A program made the position numbers and the translations under genes. From Oceanobacillus saliphilus (GTDB lineage Bacteria; Bacillota; Bacilli; Bacillales; Amphibacillaceae), in the NCBI RefSeq assembly GCF_023522835.1, contig NZ_JALCZU010000005.1:124001-188000 (forward strand): a DNA stretch of 64,000 nt, written 5' to 3'. The notes under the pieces are model-generated. The model made no database searches, was not told the DNA's origin, and saw only the letters and a program-made list of their open reading frames with translations. How positions within the stretch are numbered: position 1 is the stretch's first letter; every line of letters starts with the position of its first letter. Positions 28,636 through 40,382 of the stretch are shown here, one piece after another.

Positions 28636-28673
28636 TTTGCAACAAATCAAATAAGCTATTGGGGGTACGAAAG

Positions 28674-29966
28674 ATGAGTATGAAAGCGCCGAGAGGTACA
28701 GTGGATATACTGCCTAATGATGCAGCTAAATGGCAATACGCTGAAAGTAAAATAAAAGATATATGTAACAGATTCCATTTTAAAGAGATCCGTACACCAT
28801 TATTTGAACATACGGAAGTATTTCAGCGGGGTGTCGGTGATTCTACGGACATTGTTCAAAAAGAAATGTATACCTTTGAAGATCGTGGTGGAAGAAGCCT
28901 GACTTTAAGACCTGAAGGTACAGCATCGGTAGCAAGGGCATATGTGGAAAATAAATTATTTGGCAATCCAAACCAGCCTGTAAAGCTTTATTATTTTGCA
29001 CAAATGTTCCGTTATGAGCGTCCTCAAAAAGGAAGAATGCGTCAATTGAACCAATTTGGGGTTGAGGTAATGGGAAGTGCTGACCCAGCTGTAGATGCTG
29101 AAGTAATTGATCTTGCGATGACAGTGTATAAAGAACTTGGGTTAAAATCATTAAAGTTGGTAATAAATTCCCTAGGTGACAAAGAAAGTAGAAATAATCA
29201 CAGAGAAGCACTTGTAAAGCATTTTGACCCACATCGTGAAGAATTATGCAACGATTGCCAAAATCGTCTATTACAAAATCCGCTTCGAGTATTGGACTGT
29301 AAGACAGATCGTGACCATCCTGCAATGAAAACAGCTCCGTCCATCCTCGATTATTTAAATGAGGAATCAAAAGCGTACTTTGATAAAGTACAGCAGTATC
29401 TATCTGTAATGGAGATAGATTATGTTGTTGATCCAAATCTCGTTAGAGGACTGGATTATTATAACCATACTGCTTTTGAAATCATGAGTGAAGCAGATGG
29501 TTTCGGTGCAATAACAACGCTTGCAGGTGGTGGTCGTTATAACGGGTTAATTCAGGAACTTGGTGGGCCTGATATCCCAGGAATCGGATTTGGTATGGGA
29601 TTTGAACGACTGCTTATGGCACTTGAAGCAGAAAACATCGAAATTCCACTGAATGACAGTCTGGATTGCTTTGTTGTCGCGATGGGATCTGATGAAGTGG
29701 AGAAGGAAGCAGCAAGACTTGTTCATCAGCTCCGGGTAAATGGTGTCCAGGTCGATAAAGATTATCAAAATCGAAAAATGAAAGGCCAGTTTAAAGCTGC
29801 CGACCGTTACAAATCAAAATATGTGATTGTTCTTGGTGAGGAAGAACTTCTAAAACAGACTGTCAATGTAAAAGAAATGGCGACAGGTGAACAAGTAGAA
29901 GTACCGATAAATGATATTATTGAAATGATCAAAGGAAAGTATCTAGGAGGTAAAATTGATGAGTGA
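28674..29966 (+). CDS. hisS: Histidyl-tRNA synthetase
   Basis: 430 residues, class II. Starts [14 protein letters not shown] (ATG 28674 with GGGGG upstream; ATG 28680 also possible). Motif 2 [13 protein letters not shown], histidine-A signature [14 protein letters not shown], motif 3 [12 protein letters not shown], and a C-terminal anticodon-binding domain. The reading frame stays open upstream through the T-box leader, but that part is leader RNA. Overlaps aspS by 8 bases. Confidence 0.97.
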   Translation: MSMKAPRGTVDILPNDAAKWQYAESKIKDICNRFHFKEIRTPLFEHTEVFQRGVGDSTDIVQKEMYTFEDRGGRSLTLRPEGTASVARAYVENKLFGNPNQPVKLYYFAQMFRYERPQKGRMRQLNQFGVEVMGSADPAVDAEVIDLAMTVYKELGLKSLKLVINSLGDKESRNNHREALVKHFDPHREELCNDCQNRLLQNPLRVLDCKTDRDHPAMKTAPSILDYLNEESKAYFDKVQQYLSVMEIDYVVDPNLVRGLDYYNHTAFEIMSEADGFGAITTLAGGGRYNGLIQELGGPDIPGIGFGMGFERLLMALEAENIEIPLNDSLDCFVVAMGSDEVEKEAARLVHQLRVNGVQVDKDYQNRKMKGQFKAADRYKSKYVIVLGEEELLKQTVNVKEMATGEQVEVPINDIIEMIKGKYLGGKIDE

Positions 29967-31734
29967 ACGGATGATGGCCGGTAAGTTAACACAAGAAAGT
30001 ATCGGACAAGCGGTCCTTTTGAAAGGATGGGTCCAAAAAAGAAGAGATTTGGGCGGCTTGATTTTTATTGATCTCCGTGATAAATCGGGTATGGTACAGG
30101 TGGTATTCAATCCAGACCAATCACAAGAAGCAATGGAAATTGCCGATAAAATCCGTTCCGAGTATGTAGTTGAATTAAACGGGAAAGTGGTAGCCCGTGA
30201 TGAATCTACAGTAAATATGGCTATGAAAACAGGTAGGATAGAAGTCATTGCGACATCCATTAAAATTCTGAATAAAGCAAAGACGCCACCATTTACGATT
30301 CAGGATGAAACAGATGTGTCGGAAGATGTCAGATTAAAATATCGTTATCTTGATTTAAGAAGAAGTCCTTTGCAAGAGACTTTTAAACTTCGCCATCGAA
30401 CAACTCAGGCCATTCGTAATTTCCTGAATGACAATGATTTTATGGAAATGGAAACTCCAATCCTGACGAAAAGCACTCCAGAAGGTGCACGTGACTATCT
30501 CGTTCCAAGTCGTGTGCATCCTGGTGAATTTTATGCACTTCCACAATCACCACAGTTGTTTAAACAGTTAATTATGATGAGTGGTTTTGAAAAGTATTAT
30601 CAGATTGCAAGATGTTTTCGAGATGAAGATTTGCGTGCGGACCGTCAGCCTGAATTTACACAGGTTGATATTGAGACATCATTTATGACGAGTGATGAAA
30701 TTATGGAAATGACGGAACATATGATGCAGCAAGTAGTAAAGGAAGTAAAGGACATTGATATCGAGCTGCCATTGAAGAGATTGCCATATGATGAGGCGAT
30801 GGAACGTTTCGGATCAGATAAACCGGATACAAGATTTGGACTCGAGCTAATTAATGTCTCCGATATATTGGGGAATTCAACATTCAAAGTATTTCAGGGG
30901 GCAATCGAATCAGGTGGAAAGGTTGCTTTGTTAAATGTAAAAGGAGAAGCATCCAACTTTTCGCGCAAGGACATTGACAAGCTGACCGATGATGTAAAGG
31001 TATATGGTGCAAAGGGACTTGCGTGGCTTAAACTAGAGAAGGATGAGCTGAAAGGTCCTATCGCAAAGTTCCTTTCCGATGAAGAGAAGTTCAATCTGAT
31101 GGAAAAAGCTGAAGTGGAGGAGGGCGATTTACTGCTGTTCGTAGCAGACAAAACTTCAGTAGTTCACGACAGTCTTGGTTCTTTACGATTGAAATTAGGA
31201 AAACAGCTGAAATTAATAGATGAGTCTAAATATAATTTCCTATGGGTAACAGACTGGCCATTGCTTGAGTATGACGAAGATCTTGGAAGATATTTTGCAG
31301 CTCACCATCCGTTCACATCACCTGTGGAAGAGGATATGGCGAAATTAGAAACAGATCCTGGGAGTGTCCGTGCAAATGCATATGATTTAGTTCTTAACGG
31401 CTACGAACTTGGAGGAGGTTCTATCCGGATATACCAAAAAGAACAGCAGGACCATATGTTTCATGTCTTAGGATTCAGTAAAGAAGAAGCAGAAGAACAA
31501 TTTGGCTTCTTATTGGATGCATTGGAATACGGTGCACCGCCACATGGTGGAATTGCACTCGGTCTTGACCGGATCATCATGCTGCTGGCAGGAAGAACGA
31601 ATCTAAGGGATACCATTCTGTTTCCGAAAACCGCCTCAGCTTCAGACTTATTGACAAATGCACCAAGTGAGGTCAGCAATGCACAACTGAGTGACCTTTC
31701 CATTCAGTTATCCCTGGCAAACAAAGATAAGTAA
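29959..31734 (+). CDS. aspS: Aspartyl-tRNA synthetase
   Basis: 591 residues, bacterial type with the GAD insertion. N-terminal OB anticodon-binding domain ([24 protein letters not shown], in two parts), class II motif 2 [16 protein letters not shown], and motif 3 [18 protein letters not shown] lies 8 bases before ATG 29959. Because bacterial organisms of this type can be discriminating or not, charging of tRNA-Asn cannot be excluded from sequence alone. Second gene of the T-box operon. Confidence 0.97.
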   Translation: MSERMMAGKLTQESIGQAVLLKGWVQKRRDLGGLIFIDLRDKSGMVQVVFNPDQSQEAMEIADKIRSEYVVELNGKVVARDESTVNMAMKTGRIEVIATSIKILNKAKTPPFTIQDETDVSEDVRLKYRYLDLRRSPLQETFKLRHRTTQAIRNFLNDNDFMEMETPILTKSTPEGARDYLVPSRVHPGEFYALPQSPQLFKQLIMMSGFEKYYQIARCFRDEDLRADRQPEFTQVDIETSFMTSDEIMEMTEHMMQQVVKEVKDIDIELPLKRLPYDEAMERFGSDKPDTRFGLELINVSDILGNSTFKVFQGAIESGGKVALLNVKGEASNFSRKDIDKLTDDVKVYGAKGLAWLKLEKDELKGPIAKFLSDEEKFNLMEKAEVEEGDLLLFVADKTSVVHDSLGSLRLKLGKQLKLIDESKYNFLWVTDWPLLEYDEDLGRYFAAHHPFTSPVEEDMAKLETDPGSVRANAYDLVLNGYELGGGSIRIYQKEQQDHMFHVLGFSKEEAEEQFGFLLDALEYGAPPHGGIALGLDRIIMLLAGRTNLRDTILFPKTASASDLLTNAPSEVSNAQLSDLSIQLSLANKDK

Positions 31735-31781
31735 TAAAGAAATAGAATGTCTTTGTAATAGAATTTTTAAAACAATTTGTA

Positions 31782-31810
31782 TTGAAAATAGTACCATATT
31801 ATGTTAATAT
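31782..31810 (+). promoter_or_regulatory. Promoter candidate for 6S RNA
   Basis: TTGAAA (31782-31787), 17-base spacer, TAATAT (31805-31810), about 28 bases before the 5' closing stem. This predicts a short 5' leader that would be trimmed, or a different start. Confidence 0.5.
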
Positions 31811-31837
31811 TTATTTACAAATTAATAATTATCGCTC

Positions 31838-32028
31838 AAATCCTGATGTGTTCGTCTGTTCAAAGTATTTTGACCGAACAACTGTATATTTGGGAACTCG
31901 TGTATGTTTTTACAGTGCGTGCATGCCGCTGTTCTGATGGAATTGCGGAAGCGCAAGATCTGTAAAACAGGGTGCCCACCTGCCTAAAGCGGGATCAAAA
32001 CTTAAAATGGGACGGCACAATCGGGATT
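31838..32028 (+). ncRNA. ssrS: 6S RNA (6S-1/BsrA type)
   Basis: About 191 bases. The 5' segment AAATCCTGATGTG pairs with the 3' segment CACAATCGGGATT to form the terminal closing stem, the interior holds a long imperfect stem with an unpaired central region (TTTGGGAACTCGTG on the 5' side) and a GC-rich apical part (GCGGAAGCGC). Size and location directly downstream of aspS match B. subtilis bsrA. 6S RNA mimics an open promoter and sequesters sigma-A RNA polymerase in stationary phase. No reading frame competes for the region. Confidence 0.85.
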
Positions 32029-32042
32029 GAGTGAATACATAA

Positions 32043-32080
32043 GAATAGACCCTGTATACAATTGTATACAGGGTCTATTC
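32043..32080. terminator. 38-bp perfect palindrome between 6S RNA and the RsfA gene
   Basis: Positions 32043-32061 are the exact reverse complement of 32062-32080, centred on AATT. As RNA it forms a 17-bp stem with a 4-base loop. U-tracts are weak on both sides. Probably a shared terminator for 6S RNA and the convergent gene. Confidence 0.7.
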
Positions 32081-32157
32081 ATTATTTAAAGGATAAGGAT
32101 GTCTTACACATAACAGTCAGTCCAGTGAATATACTACACTTCGGCTTGTGTTCAATT

Positions 32158-32829
32158 CTAGTTCGAACCTTGGGCCAGGTGCTCAAGATTCCCATTCTTA
32201 TCCATACGGAATGCGGGAGGTGCATGATTGCCTTTGTCATCAAGTACAGTCATTTTCCTTGCGCGATCCATGATTTGAATGAAGGTTTGATAGTCTTCCT
32301 GAATGGAGACCAGCTGTTCTTCTGTAGTTGACAGCTGCTTTTCTAGTTCCTGCACTTTCTTCTGCAGCATAGAATTCTCTTTTTCCATTGTCTCCAAAGT
32401 TAATTTTGATTGATTGGAAGCATAGTAGTCTTTTTTTAGTTCTCTTAAAAACTGAATAACCGTATCTAGATTTATAGCGGGCGGTTCCATAATGACAAGT
32501 GAACTGCTGTCATCAGCTTCTTCCGTTTTGTTTTCTTCATATAGAGATGATAGAGTCATACTAGGGACTCTAGTTTTCTTAAGCGTGGTACCCATTGCCC
32601 TTTTTTTCTCTTTCCTCTGCCTCTTTGCAAGATCGATCGCACTTTCGTATTTTGTTCGAACTTCTGCATTCCAGCGGAAACCGCAGGCAGCAGATGTTCT
32701 GTTCAACTTGTCACCAACTTCATCAAAGGCATTTAATTGTGTACTGCCTTCTCTAATATGGCGTAAAACTGTTTCAGCAAGCAATAAATCATCTTCATGG
32801 GACCAAGCATCCTGTCTGACTTTTACCAC
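32158..32829 (-). CDS. rsfA: RsfA-family (Myb/SANT-like) sporulation transcription factor
   Basis: 223 residues. The N-terminal ~60 residues form a Myb/SANT-type DNA-binding domain (RQDAWSHEDDLLLAETVLRHI; AACGFRWNAEVR), as in B. subtilis RsfA, a sigma-F-made modulator of forespore genes. A basic linker KRQRKEKKR and a C-terminal coiled coil (about 140-200) follow. Start GTG 32829 has AAAGGAG at 9 bases; the in-frame TTG 32838 is too close. Several paralogues of this family exist in Bacillaceae, so one-to-one orthology is not certain. It occupies the site where B. subtilis has yrvM (tcdA). Confidence 0.8.
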   Translation of the reverse strand: MVKVRQDAWSHEDDLLLAETVLRHIREGSTQLNAFDEVGDKLNRTSAACGFRWNAEVRTKYESAIDLAKRQRKEKKRAMGTTLKKTRVPSMTLSSLYEENKTEEADDSSSLVIMEPPAINLDTVIQFLRELKKDYYASNQSKLTLETMEKENSMLQKKVQELEKQLSTTEEQLVSIQEDYQTFIQIMDRARKMTVLDDKGNHAPPAFRMDKNGNLEHLAQGSN

Positions 32830-32913
32830 TATATTCAACTCCTTTTTCTAGTAGTACAACAATAGATTGTAGCTTTTATGCCTATTGTTGCCTTATAAAA
32901 AAGGATTTATACG

Positions 32914-34191
32914 TCAATTCTTTTTATCTCTCTGAATTTTATCATAAACTTGTTTTAGAGCCTGTTCGAATTTCCCACTGTTCTTTGGTAGGTAGTAGTT
33001 TTTATTTTTGATAGAATCAGGCAGGTACTGTTGGTCAACCCATGCACCATTATAATGATGCGGGTATTTGTAATCCACTCCACGACCAAGCTTAGCGGCA
33101 CCTTGATAATGGGAATCCTTCAGGTGCGGTGGAATCTCTCCACTTTTGCCGCTTCTTATATCTGTCAAAGCGGCATCAAGTGCTTTGTAGGCAGTATTTG
33201 ACTTCGGTGATAAGGCAAGTTCAACGATGGCTACAGATAATGGAATTCGTGCTTCTGGAAAACCGAGTCTTTCAGCTGCCTGAACTGCCGCTACTGCACG
33301 TGGTCCTGCCTGAGGGTTTGCAAGACCAATATCTTCATAGGCAATGACGATCATACGGCGTGCAATACTATCCAAATCCCCGGCTTCAATTAATCGTCCT
33401 AAATAATGAAGAGCTGCATCCACATCGCTGCCGCGTATTGATTTTTGGAATGCGGAAAGAACATCGTAATGGGCATCCCCGTCTTTATCATGTGAAAAGC
33501 TTTTTTTCTGCATACATTCTTCAGCTGTATCCAGATTAATGACAATCTGGTTATCTTCGTTTTCTGGGGTCGATGAAACAGCAAGTTCAAGCCCGTTTAA
33601 GGCAGAACGGAGGTCTCCATTTGCTGCATTGGCGAAATGGCTGATCGCTTCATCCGACATAACGATATTTTTCGCCCCAAAACCTTGTCTCTCATCATGT
33701 ATAGCACGGACAATAGCTGTTTCAACATTTTCATTGGATAATGCATGTAACTCAAAAAGATGACATCTGCTTCTGATCGCAGGGTTGATAGAATGATATG
33801 GATTACTTGTTGTACAGCCAATCAATGTAATGAGGTTGCTCTCCAAATGTGGAAGAAGGAAGTCCTGTTTTGCCTTGTCCAGTCTGTGGACCTCGTCCAA
33901 TATCAAAACAACCTGTCCCATCATTTTTGCTTCTTCAACAACAATTTCCATATCTTTCTTTTTATCTGCTACCGCGTTCAATAGTTTAACGGGCAGACCC
34001 ACACTTTTGGCAACTGCATATGCCATTGATGTTTTGCCTGTTCCAGGTGGTCCAAATAGAATCATCGATGCCAGTCGTTCAGCTTGTACCATTCGATTGA
34101 TTATTTTCCCATCGCCAATCAAGTGTTCCTGACCAATAATATCTTCAATATGTTCCGGTCTCATTCGCAATGCAAGAGGTTTTTGTTTCAT
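32914..34191 (-). CDS. rarA: Replication-associated recombination protein RarA (MgsA)
   Basis: 425 residues, AAA+ ATPase related to clamp loaders and RuvB that acts at stalled replication forks with SSB. Walker A FGPPGTGKTSM (about residues 44-54), Walker B LILDEVHRL, sensor 1 GCTTSNP, arginine finger region RSRCHLFEL, then the C-terminal MgsA domain (PPHLKDSHYQGAAKLGRG). Divergent from cymR with a 140-base spacer. Same neighbour as in B. subtilis (yrvN). Confidence 0.95.
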   Translation of the reverse strand: MKQKPLALRMRPEHIEDIIGQEHLIGDGKIINRMVQAERLASMILFGPPGTGKTSMAYAVAKSVGLPVKLLNAVADKKKDMEIVVEEAKMMGQVVLILDEVHRLDKAKQDFLLPHLESNLITLIGCTTSNPYHSINPAIRSRCHLFELHALSNENVETAIVRAIHDERQGFGAKNIVMSDEAISHFANAANGDLRSALNGLELAVSSTPENEDNQIVINLDTAEECMQKKSFSHDKDGDAHYDVLSAFQKSIRGSDVDAALHYLGRLIEAGDLDSIARRMIVIAYEDIGLANPQAGPRAVAAVQAAERLGFPEARIPLSVAIVELALSPKSNTAYKALDAALTDIRSGKSGEIPPHLKDSHYQGAAKLGRGVDYKYPHHYNGAWVDQQYLPDSIKNKNYYLPKNSGKFEQALKQVYDKIQRDKKN

Positions 34192-34273
34192 TTTTATCGT
34201 CCTTTATATATAATAATATACTTAAAAGCTTAATCCTGATTCGGCTTAAATGCAAGGAGCATACGTTTCATGC

Positions 34274-34284
34274 TATAATAGCAT
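34274..34284 (+). promoter_or_regulatory. Extended -10 promoter of cymR inside an inverted repeat
   Basis: TGCTATAAT (TATAAT 34274-34279, TG extended -10) lies in the 15-base palindrome ATGCTATAATAGCAT (34270-34284), which could be an operator. The -35 at 17 bases, TGCAAG, is weak. Confidence 0.55.
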
Positions 34285-34331
34285 GTATTAATAGAATTAT
34301 GGACGATGGGAAGAATTAGAGGTGTAATTAG

Positions 34332-34751
34332 ATGAAGATTTCAACCAAGGGAAGATATGGGTTAACAATTATGATTGATTTGGCAAAGAAGTACGGGGAA
34401 GGACCGACATCTTTGAAATCGATAGCCAATGAAAATAATTTGTCGGAACATTATTTGGAGCAGCTTGCATCACCACTTCGGAATGCAGGACTGATTAAAA
34501 GTATACGAGGAGCATATGGCGGTTATATTTTAGCGATGGAACCAAAGGAAATTACAGCAGGTGATGTTATCCGCGTTCTTGAAGGTCCGCTGACAATTGT
34601 TGAAGGAATCGAAAACGAACAGCCTGCACAACAATCGTTATGGCTACAAATTCGTGATGCGGTAAAAGGGGTGCTGGATAAGACGACATTGGATGAACTG
34701 GCTAACCATGATAATGATGAACCACAGGATGCATACATGTTTTATATCTAG
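34332..34751 (+). CDS. cymR: Rrf2-family cysteine metabolism repressor CymR
   Basis: 139 residues, winged helix from residue 1 (MKISTKGRYGLTIMIDLAKK, SLKSIANENNLSEHYLEQL). No cysteine at all, so it cannot hold an iron-sulfur cluster as IscR does; this is the CymR pattern. In B. subtilis CymR with CysK represses sulfur uptake and cysteine synthesis genes. C-terminal QDAYMFYI is characteristic. First gene before iscS-mnmA, tying sulfur supply to tRNA thiolation. Confidence 0.95.
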   Translation: MKISTKGRYGLTIMIDLAKKYGEGPTSLKSIANENNLSEHYLEQLASPLRNAGLIKSIRGAYGGYILAMEPKEITAGDVIRVLEGPLTIVEGIENEQPAQQSLWLQIRDAVKGVLDKTTLDELANHDNDEPQDAYMFYI

Positions 34752-34779
34752 AATCGCTTATAAGGGAAGGAAATGTACT

Positions 34780-37049
<2,270 letters not shown>

Positions 37050-37064
37050 TTAAGGAGTCTGTTT

Positions 37065-37727
37065 ATGGATAAAAATACAGAAGCAATAAATTACATGAAA
37101 GAGCAAAACTTTGAAGAAGCAGCAAGATTATTCAATGAAGTTATTGAGGAACAGCCAAATGATCCAATTGGCTATATCAATTTTGGCAATCTTTTAATGC
37201 AATTGAATGAAAATGAGCGTGCTACCCGTTTTTTTGAAAAAGCAGTTGAGCTGGATGATAGTGCAGCAACAGCCTATTATGGGTTGGGTAATTTATATTT
37301 TGAACAAAATGACTATACAAAAGCACAGGTTAATTTCCAAAAGGCTATACAACTTGGACTCGAGGAAAGTGATGTCTACTTTATGCTCGGTCTGACATTG
37401 CAGAATCAGGAGCAATTTAAATTTGCACTTCCATATTTATTGAGGGCAACCGAACTTAATCCAGAAGATGAAGAAATACTTTTTCAATATGGTCTTTCCC
37501 TGGCACAAAGCAACAGCTTACAGGATGCAGAGCACGTATTTAACCGTGTATTGGAAATGAATACGGAACATAGTGATGCCCATTATAATTTGGGTGTCCT
37601 GTCTTTATTCAATGAAAATACGGATGAGGCATTAAGCCATTTTGATGAGGCTCTAAGAATTCAGCCAGATCATATCCTAGCTGCAAATGGTAAGAAGAAT
37701 GTAGAGCAAATCTTAAATGAAAATTAG
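37065..37727 (+). CDS. TPR-repeat protein (YrrB-like)
   Basis: 220 residues made of about six tetratricopeptide repeats (GYINFGNLLMQLNENERATRFF, AAYYGLGNLY-type cores, here in fragments), predicted cytosolic, no signal. TPR arrays bind other proteins; the partner is unknown. The gene is 15 bases after mnmA and 23 before recD2, the same place as yrrB in B. subtilis. Confidence 0.9.
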   Translation: MDKNTEAINYMKEQNFEEAARLFNEVIEEQPNDPIGYINFGNLLMQLNENERATRFFEKAVELDDSAATAYYGLGNLYFEQNDYTKAQVNFQKAIQLGLEESDVYFMLGLTLQNQEQFKFALPYLLRATELNPEDEEILFQYGLSLAQSNSLQDAEHVFNRVLEMNTEHSDAHYNLGVLSLFNENTDEALSHFDEALRIQPDHILAANGKKNVEQILNEN

Positions 37728-37750
37728 GTACGGATTCGGGGTTGTTTGTA

Positions 37751-40072
37751 ATGGAACGGGATCAACAACAATCAAAAAATGAACAAGGTTATATCAAAGG
37801 GAAAATAGTGACTACTATCTTCCATAATGAAGCAGAACATTTTTCAATCGTAAAGATTAGTGTGCAGGAGACAAATGAAAACTTTAAAGAAAAAGAGATT
37901 GTTGCCAAAGGATATTTTTCTAAGCTTCATGAGCAGACAACGTACTATTTTTACGGTGAATTTGAAAGACATGTCCGATTCGGTCTGCAGTATAAGGTAT
38001 CTTCCTATAAAACGATTATTCCGGACACAAAAGATGGCCTTGTTGCTTATTTATCAAGTGAGCTTTTTTATGGTATAGGGGAAAAAACGGCAAAACGGAT
38101 TGTTGACCACCTTGGAGAAACAGCTATCTCCCAAATTTTAACAGATTCGAGTATTTTGAACGATATTCCGGGATTAAAAAAGGAAACGGCAGAACGGTTG
38201 GCAACAAGCCTTAAAGAAAATCAGGGCTTCGAACACGTAGCTGTCAATTTGTCCACATATGGGATTGGCTTGAAAATGGCTCAGAAGGTATATCAAATCT
38301 ATAAAGAGGATGCGATTGATATTCTGGCAAAAGATCCTTATCAATATGTTTTTGATATTGAAGGATTTGGATTTCGGACAGCCGATGAAATTGCAAGCCA
38401 AAATGGACTGCCATTGACACACCCGAACCGTATTGGTGCGGGGTGCATTTATGTCCTGCAAAGGAGCGTTCAGGAAGGTCATGTATTTTTACCGATAGAT
38501 CTTTGTATGGACGAAGTGATGGGTCTGCTTGCCTTTCATCCGGATGAGACATCCATTATTACAGACAGGCTGGAAGAGTTGAATACTGAAAAAAAAGTGA
38601 TCCTACTTGAAGGCAATGTTTATTTGCCTTCCCTTTACTATGCAGAAGATGGATTTGCTTCAAACTTGAAGCGGATTATTAGCAATCCAATCGAGCAAGA
38701 AACATCATTGGCCGAAATGCTCAAGATTATCGGTGAAATAGAGGAGGCAGAGATCCTAAGTTACGGCAAGGAACAATTTTCTGCTATTAATCAATCCTTA
38801 CATTCCAAAATCATGATTTTAACTGGTGGTCCAGGAACAGGGAAAACGACGGTAATAAAAGGCATACTTAGAGCATATGCTGCCATACATCAAGTGTCTC
38901 TTGACCCCAAAGACTATGAAAACAAATCGGATTATCCCTTTATTTTGACAGCCCCTACAGGAAGAGCCGCCAAACGTTTAAATGAATCTACAGGACTACC
39001 TGCTTTAACCATACATAGGCTTCTTGGCTGGAATGGAAGTAACGGTTTTAACAAAGATGAGCAGGAACAGCTTTCAGGAAAATTTCTAATAGTGGATGAA
39101 TTTTCAATGGTCGACATCTGGCTTGCAAACAGCTTGTTTAAAGCTATTCCAGATGACATGCAGGTTCTGCTGGTAGGTGATGAGGATCAGCTGCCATCGG
39201 TCGGTCCAGGACAAGTTCTATCAGACTTATTAAAAAGTGATTTATTACCACTTGTCAGTTTGAGTGAGGTTTACCGTCAGAAGGAAGGTTCGAAAATCAT
39301 TCAGCTGGCACATGAAATTAAAAAGGATACATGTACTGCACAATCGCTTGAGAACGATAAGGATTTCAGTTTTATTTCATGTCAGGAGCATCACATCGTA
39401 CAGGTTATCTGTTCCATATTTAAAAAGGCAGAGGACAAAGGCCTGGACGTTCGTGATATTCAAGTATTGGCCCCGATGTACCGAACTCAGGCAGGAATAA
39501 CAATGATTAATAAAGAATTGCAGCAGCTTGTCAATCCAAAAGAGAAAAGAAAAAGGGAAGTTAAGTTCAATGATATTATCTATCGTGTGGGTGATAAGGT
39601 AATTCAATTGATCAACCAGCCGGAAGATGGCGTTTATAATGGGGATATAGGGGAAATCGCAGCGATCTTTAAAGAGGACGAAAATAAGGAAAACGTAGAA
39701 CAAATCGTTATCACGTTTGAAGACAGGGAAGTTGTTTATGTAAGACAGGACTATGTGAATTTTATGCATGCTTATTGTATCTCCATTCACAAATCACAGG
39801 GAAGCGAATTTCCTATTGTTATCCTGCCTGTCGTTTCCGCTTACAATCGAATGCTGCGTAAAAACCTATTATATACTGCAATCACAAGAAGCAAAGAATC
39901 GTTAATCATCTGCGGGGAACAACAAGCATTTTTAAGGGGAATTCAAACGATGGATACGAATAAACGGTTCACCTCATTAATGGAGCAACTGACGGAAAGA
40001 TTAAAGGGTGTATCGATAGCGGAAAGGAAAGAAACGGAAGAGGGCGAAATCTCACCCTATGATTTTATGTAA
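37751..40072 (+). CDS. recD2: RecD2-type 5'-3' DNA helicase
   Basis: 773 residues, superfamily 1B helicase of the RecD2 type acting without RecBC. Long N-terminal region with OB and helix-hairpin-helix parts (residues ~1-330), Walker A GGPGTGKTTV (about 359-368), Walker B VDEFSMVD, motif III GDEDQLPSVGPG, and C-terminal SH3/UvrD-like part with ISIHKSQGSEFP and YTAITRSKE. ATG 37751 is chosen over TTG 37742, for which the G-rich site is immediately adjacent. Contributes to fork protection in B. subtilis. Confidence 0.95.
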   Translation: MERDQQQSKNEQGYIKGKIVTTIFHNEAEHFSIVKISVQETNENFKEKEIVAKGYFSKLHEQTTYYFYGEFERHVRFGLQYKVSSYKTIIPDTKDGLVAYLSSELFYGIGEKTAKRIVDHLGETAISQILTDSSILNDIPGLKKETAERLATSLKENQGFEHVAVNLSTYGIGLKMAQKVYQIYKEDAIDILAKDPYQYVFDIEGFGFRTADEIASQNGLPLTHPNRIGAGCIYVLQRSVQEGHVFLPIDLCMDEVMGLLAFHPDETSIITDRLEELNTEKKVILLEGNVYLPSLYYAEDGFASNLKRIISNPIEQETSLAEMLKIIGEIEEAEILSYGKEQFSAINQSLHSKIMILTGGPGTGKTTVIKGILRAYAAIHQVSLDPKDYENKSDYPFILTAPTGRAAKRLNESTGLPALTIHRLLGWNGSNGFNKDEQEQLSGKFLIVDEFSMVDIWLANSLFKAIPDDMQVLLVGDEDQLPSVGPGQVLSDLLKSDLLPLVSLSEVYRQKEGSKIIQLAHEIKKDTCTAQSLENDKDFSFISCQEHHIVQVICSIFKKAEDKGLDVRDIQVLAPMYRTQAGITMINKELQQLVNPKEKRKREVKFNDIIYRVGDKVIQLINQPEDGVYNGDIGEIAAIFKEDENKENVEQIVITFEDREVVYVRQDYVNFMHAYCISIHKSQGSEFPIVILPVVSAYNRMLRKNLLYTAITRSKESLIICGEQQAFLRGIQTMDTNKRFTSLMEQLTERLKGVSIAERKETEEGEISPYDFM

Positions 40073-40141
40073 GTTTTGATGTATAAAAGGAACAAAATCG
40101 GGCAAGTATAGTAGCGTATTATCCGAAAAGGGGTTCTAACT

Positions 40142-40330
40142 ATGCTACGATGTCCAAATTGTAATGGAAAAGATATAGGCAAAATAGGTACACAAGATTA
40201 TTTTTGCTGGACTTGCTGCATTGAAATGACAGTATCCGGCAAAGAGTTGATGGTACACCAAATTGAATCTGACGGTAGTCTCAGCTCATTAGATGATCTG
40301 TTTACAAAAGAAGAGCGACAACTTCCATAA
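40142..40330 (+). CDS. 62-residue zinc-ribbon-like protein
   Basis: Starts ATG 40142 with AAAAGGGG upstream. Two CxxC pairs (CPNC at residues 4-7 and CWTC at 22-25, followed by a further Cys26) spaced as in a treble-clef or zinc-ribbon knuckle, then a hydrophilic tail. No further domain. Likely binds zinc. I do not recognise a specific family; a translation- or nucleic-acid-related role would be a guess. Confidence 0.7.
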   Translation: MLRCPNCNGKDIGKIGTQDYFCWTCCIEMTVSGKELMVHQIESDGSLSSLDDLFTKEERQLP

Positions 40331-40381
40331 AGTACTCCCAGCTTAGATAAATAGAATCTGAATCTGCTGAGGAGTGTCTTT
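40329..40381 (+). promoter_or_regulatory. Imperfect hairpin covering the ribosome site of the AI-2E permease gene
   Basis: AAAG (40329-40332), ACTCC (40334-40338) and CAGC (40339-40342) pair with GCTG (40366-40369), GGAGT (40371-40375) and CTTT (40378-40381) around a 23-base loop. The Shine-Dalgarno GAGGAG (40369-40374) is in the 3' arm. May also act as a weak terminator. Confidence 0.45.
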
Positions 40382-40382
40382 G

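Noticed and set aside
28398-28673. Open frame extending hisS upstream by about 92 codons
   Set aside because: This region is the T-box leader with its terminator; the ribosome site and family N-terminus place the start at 28674.
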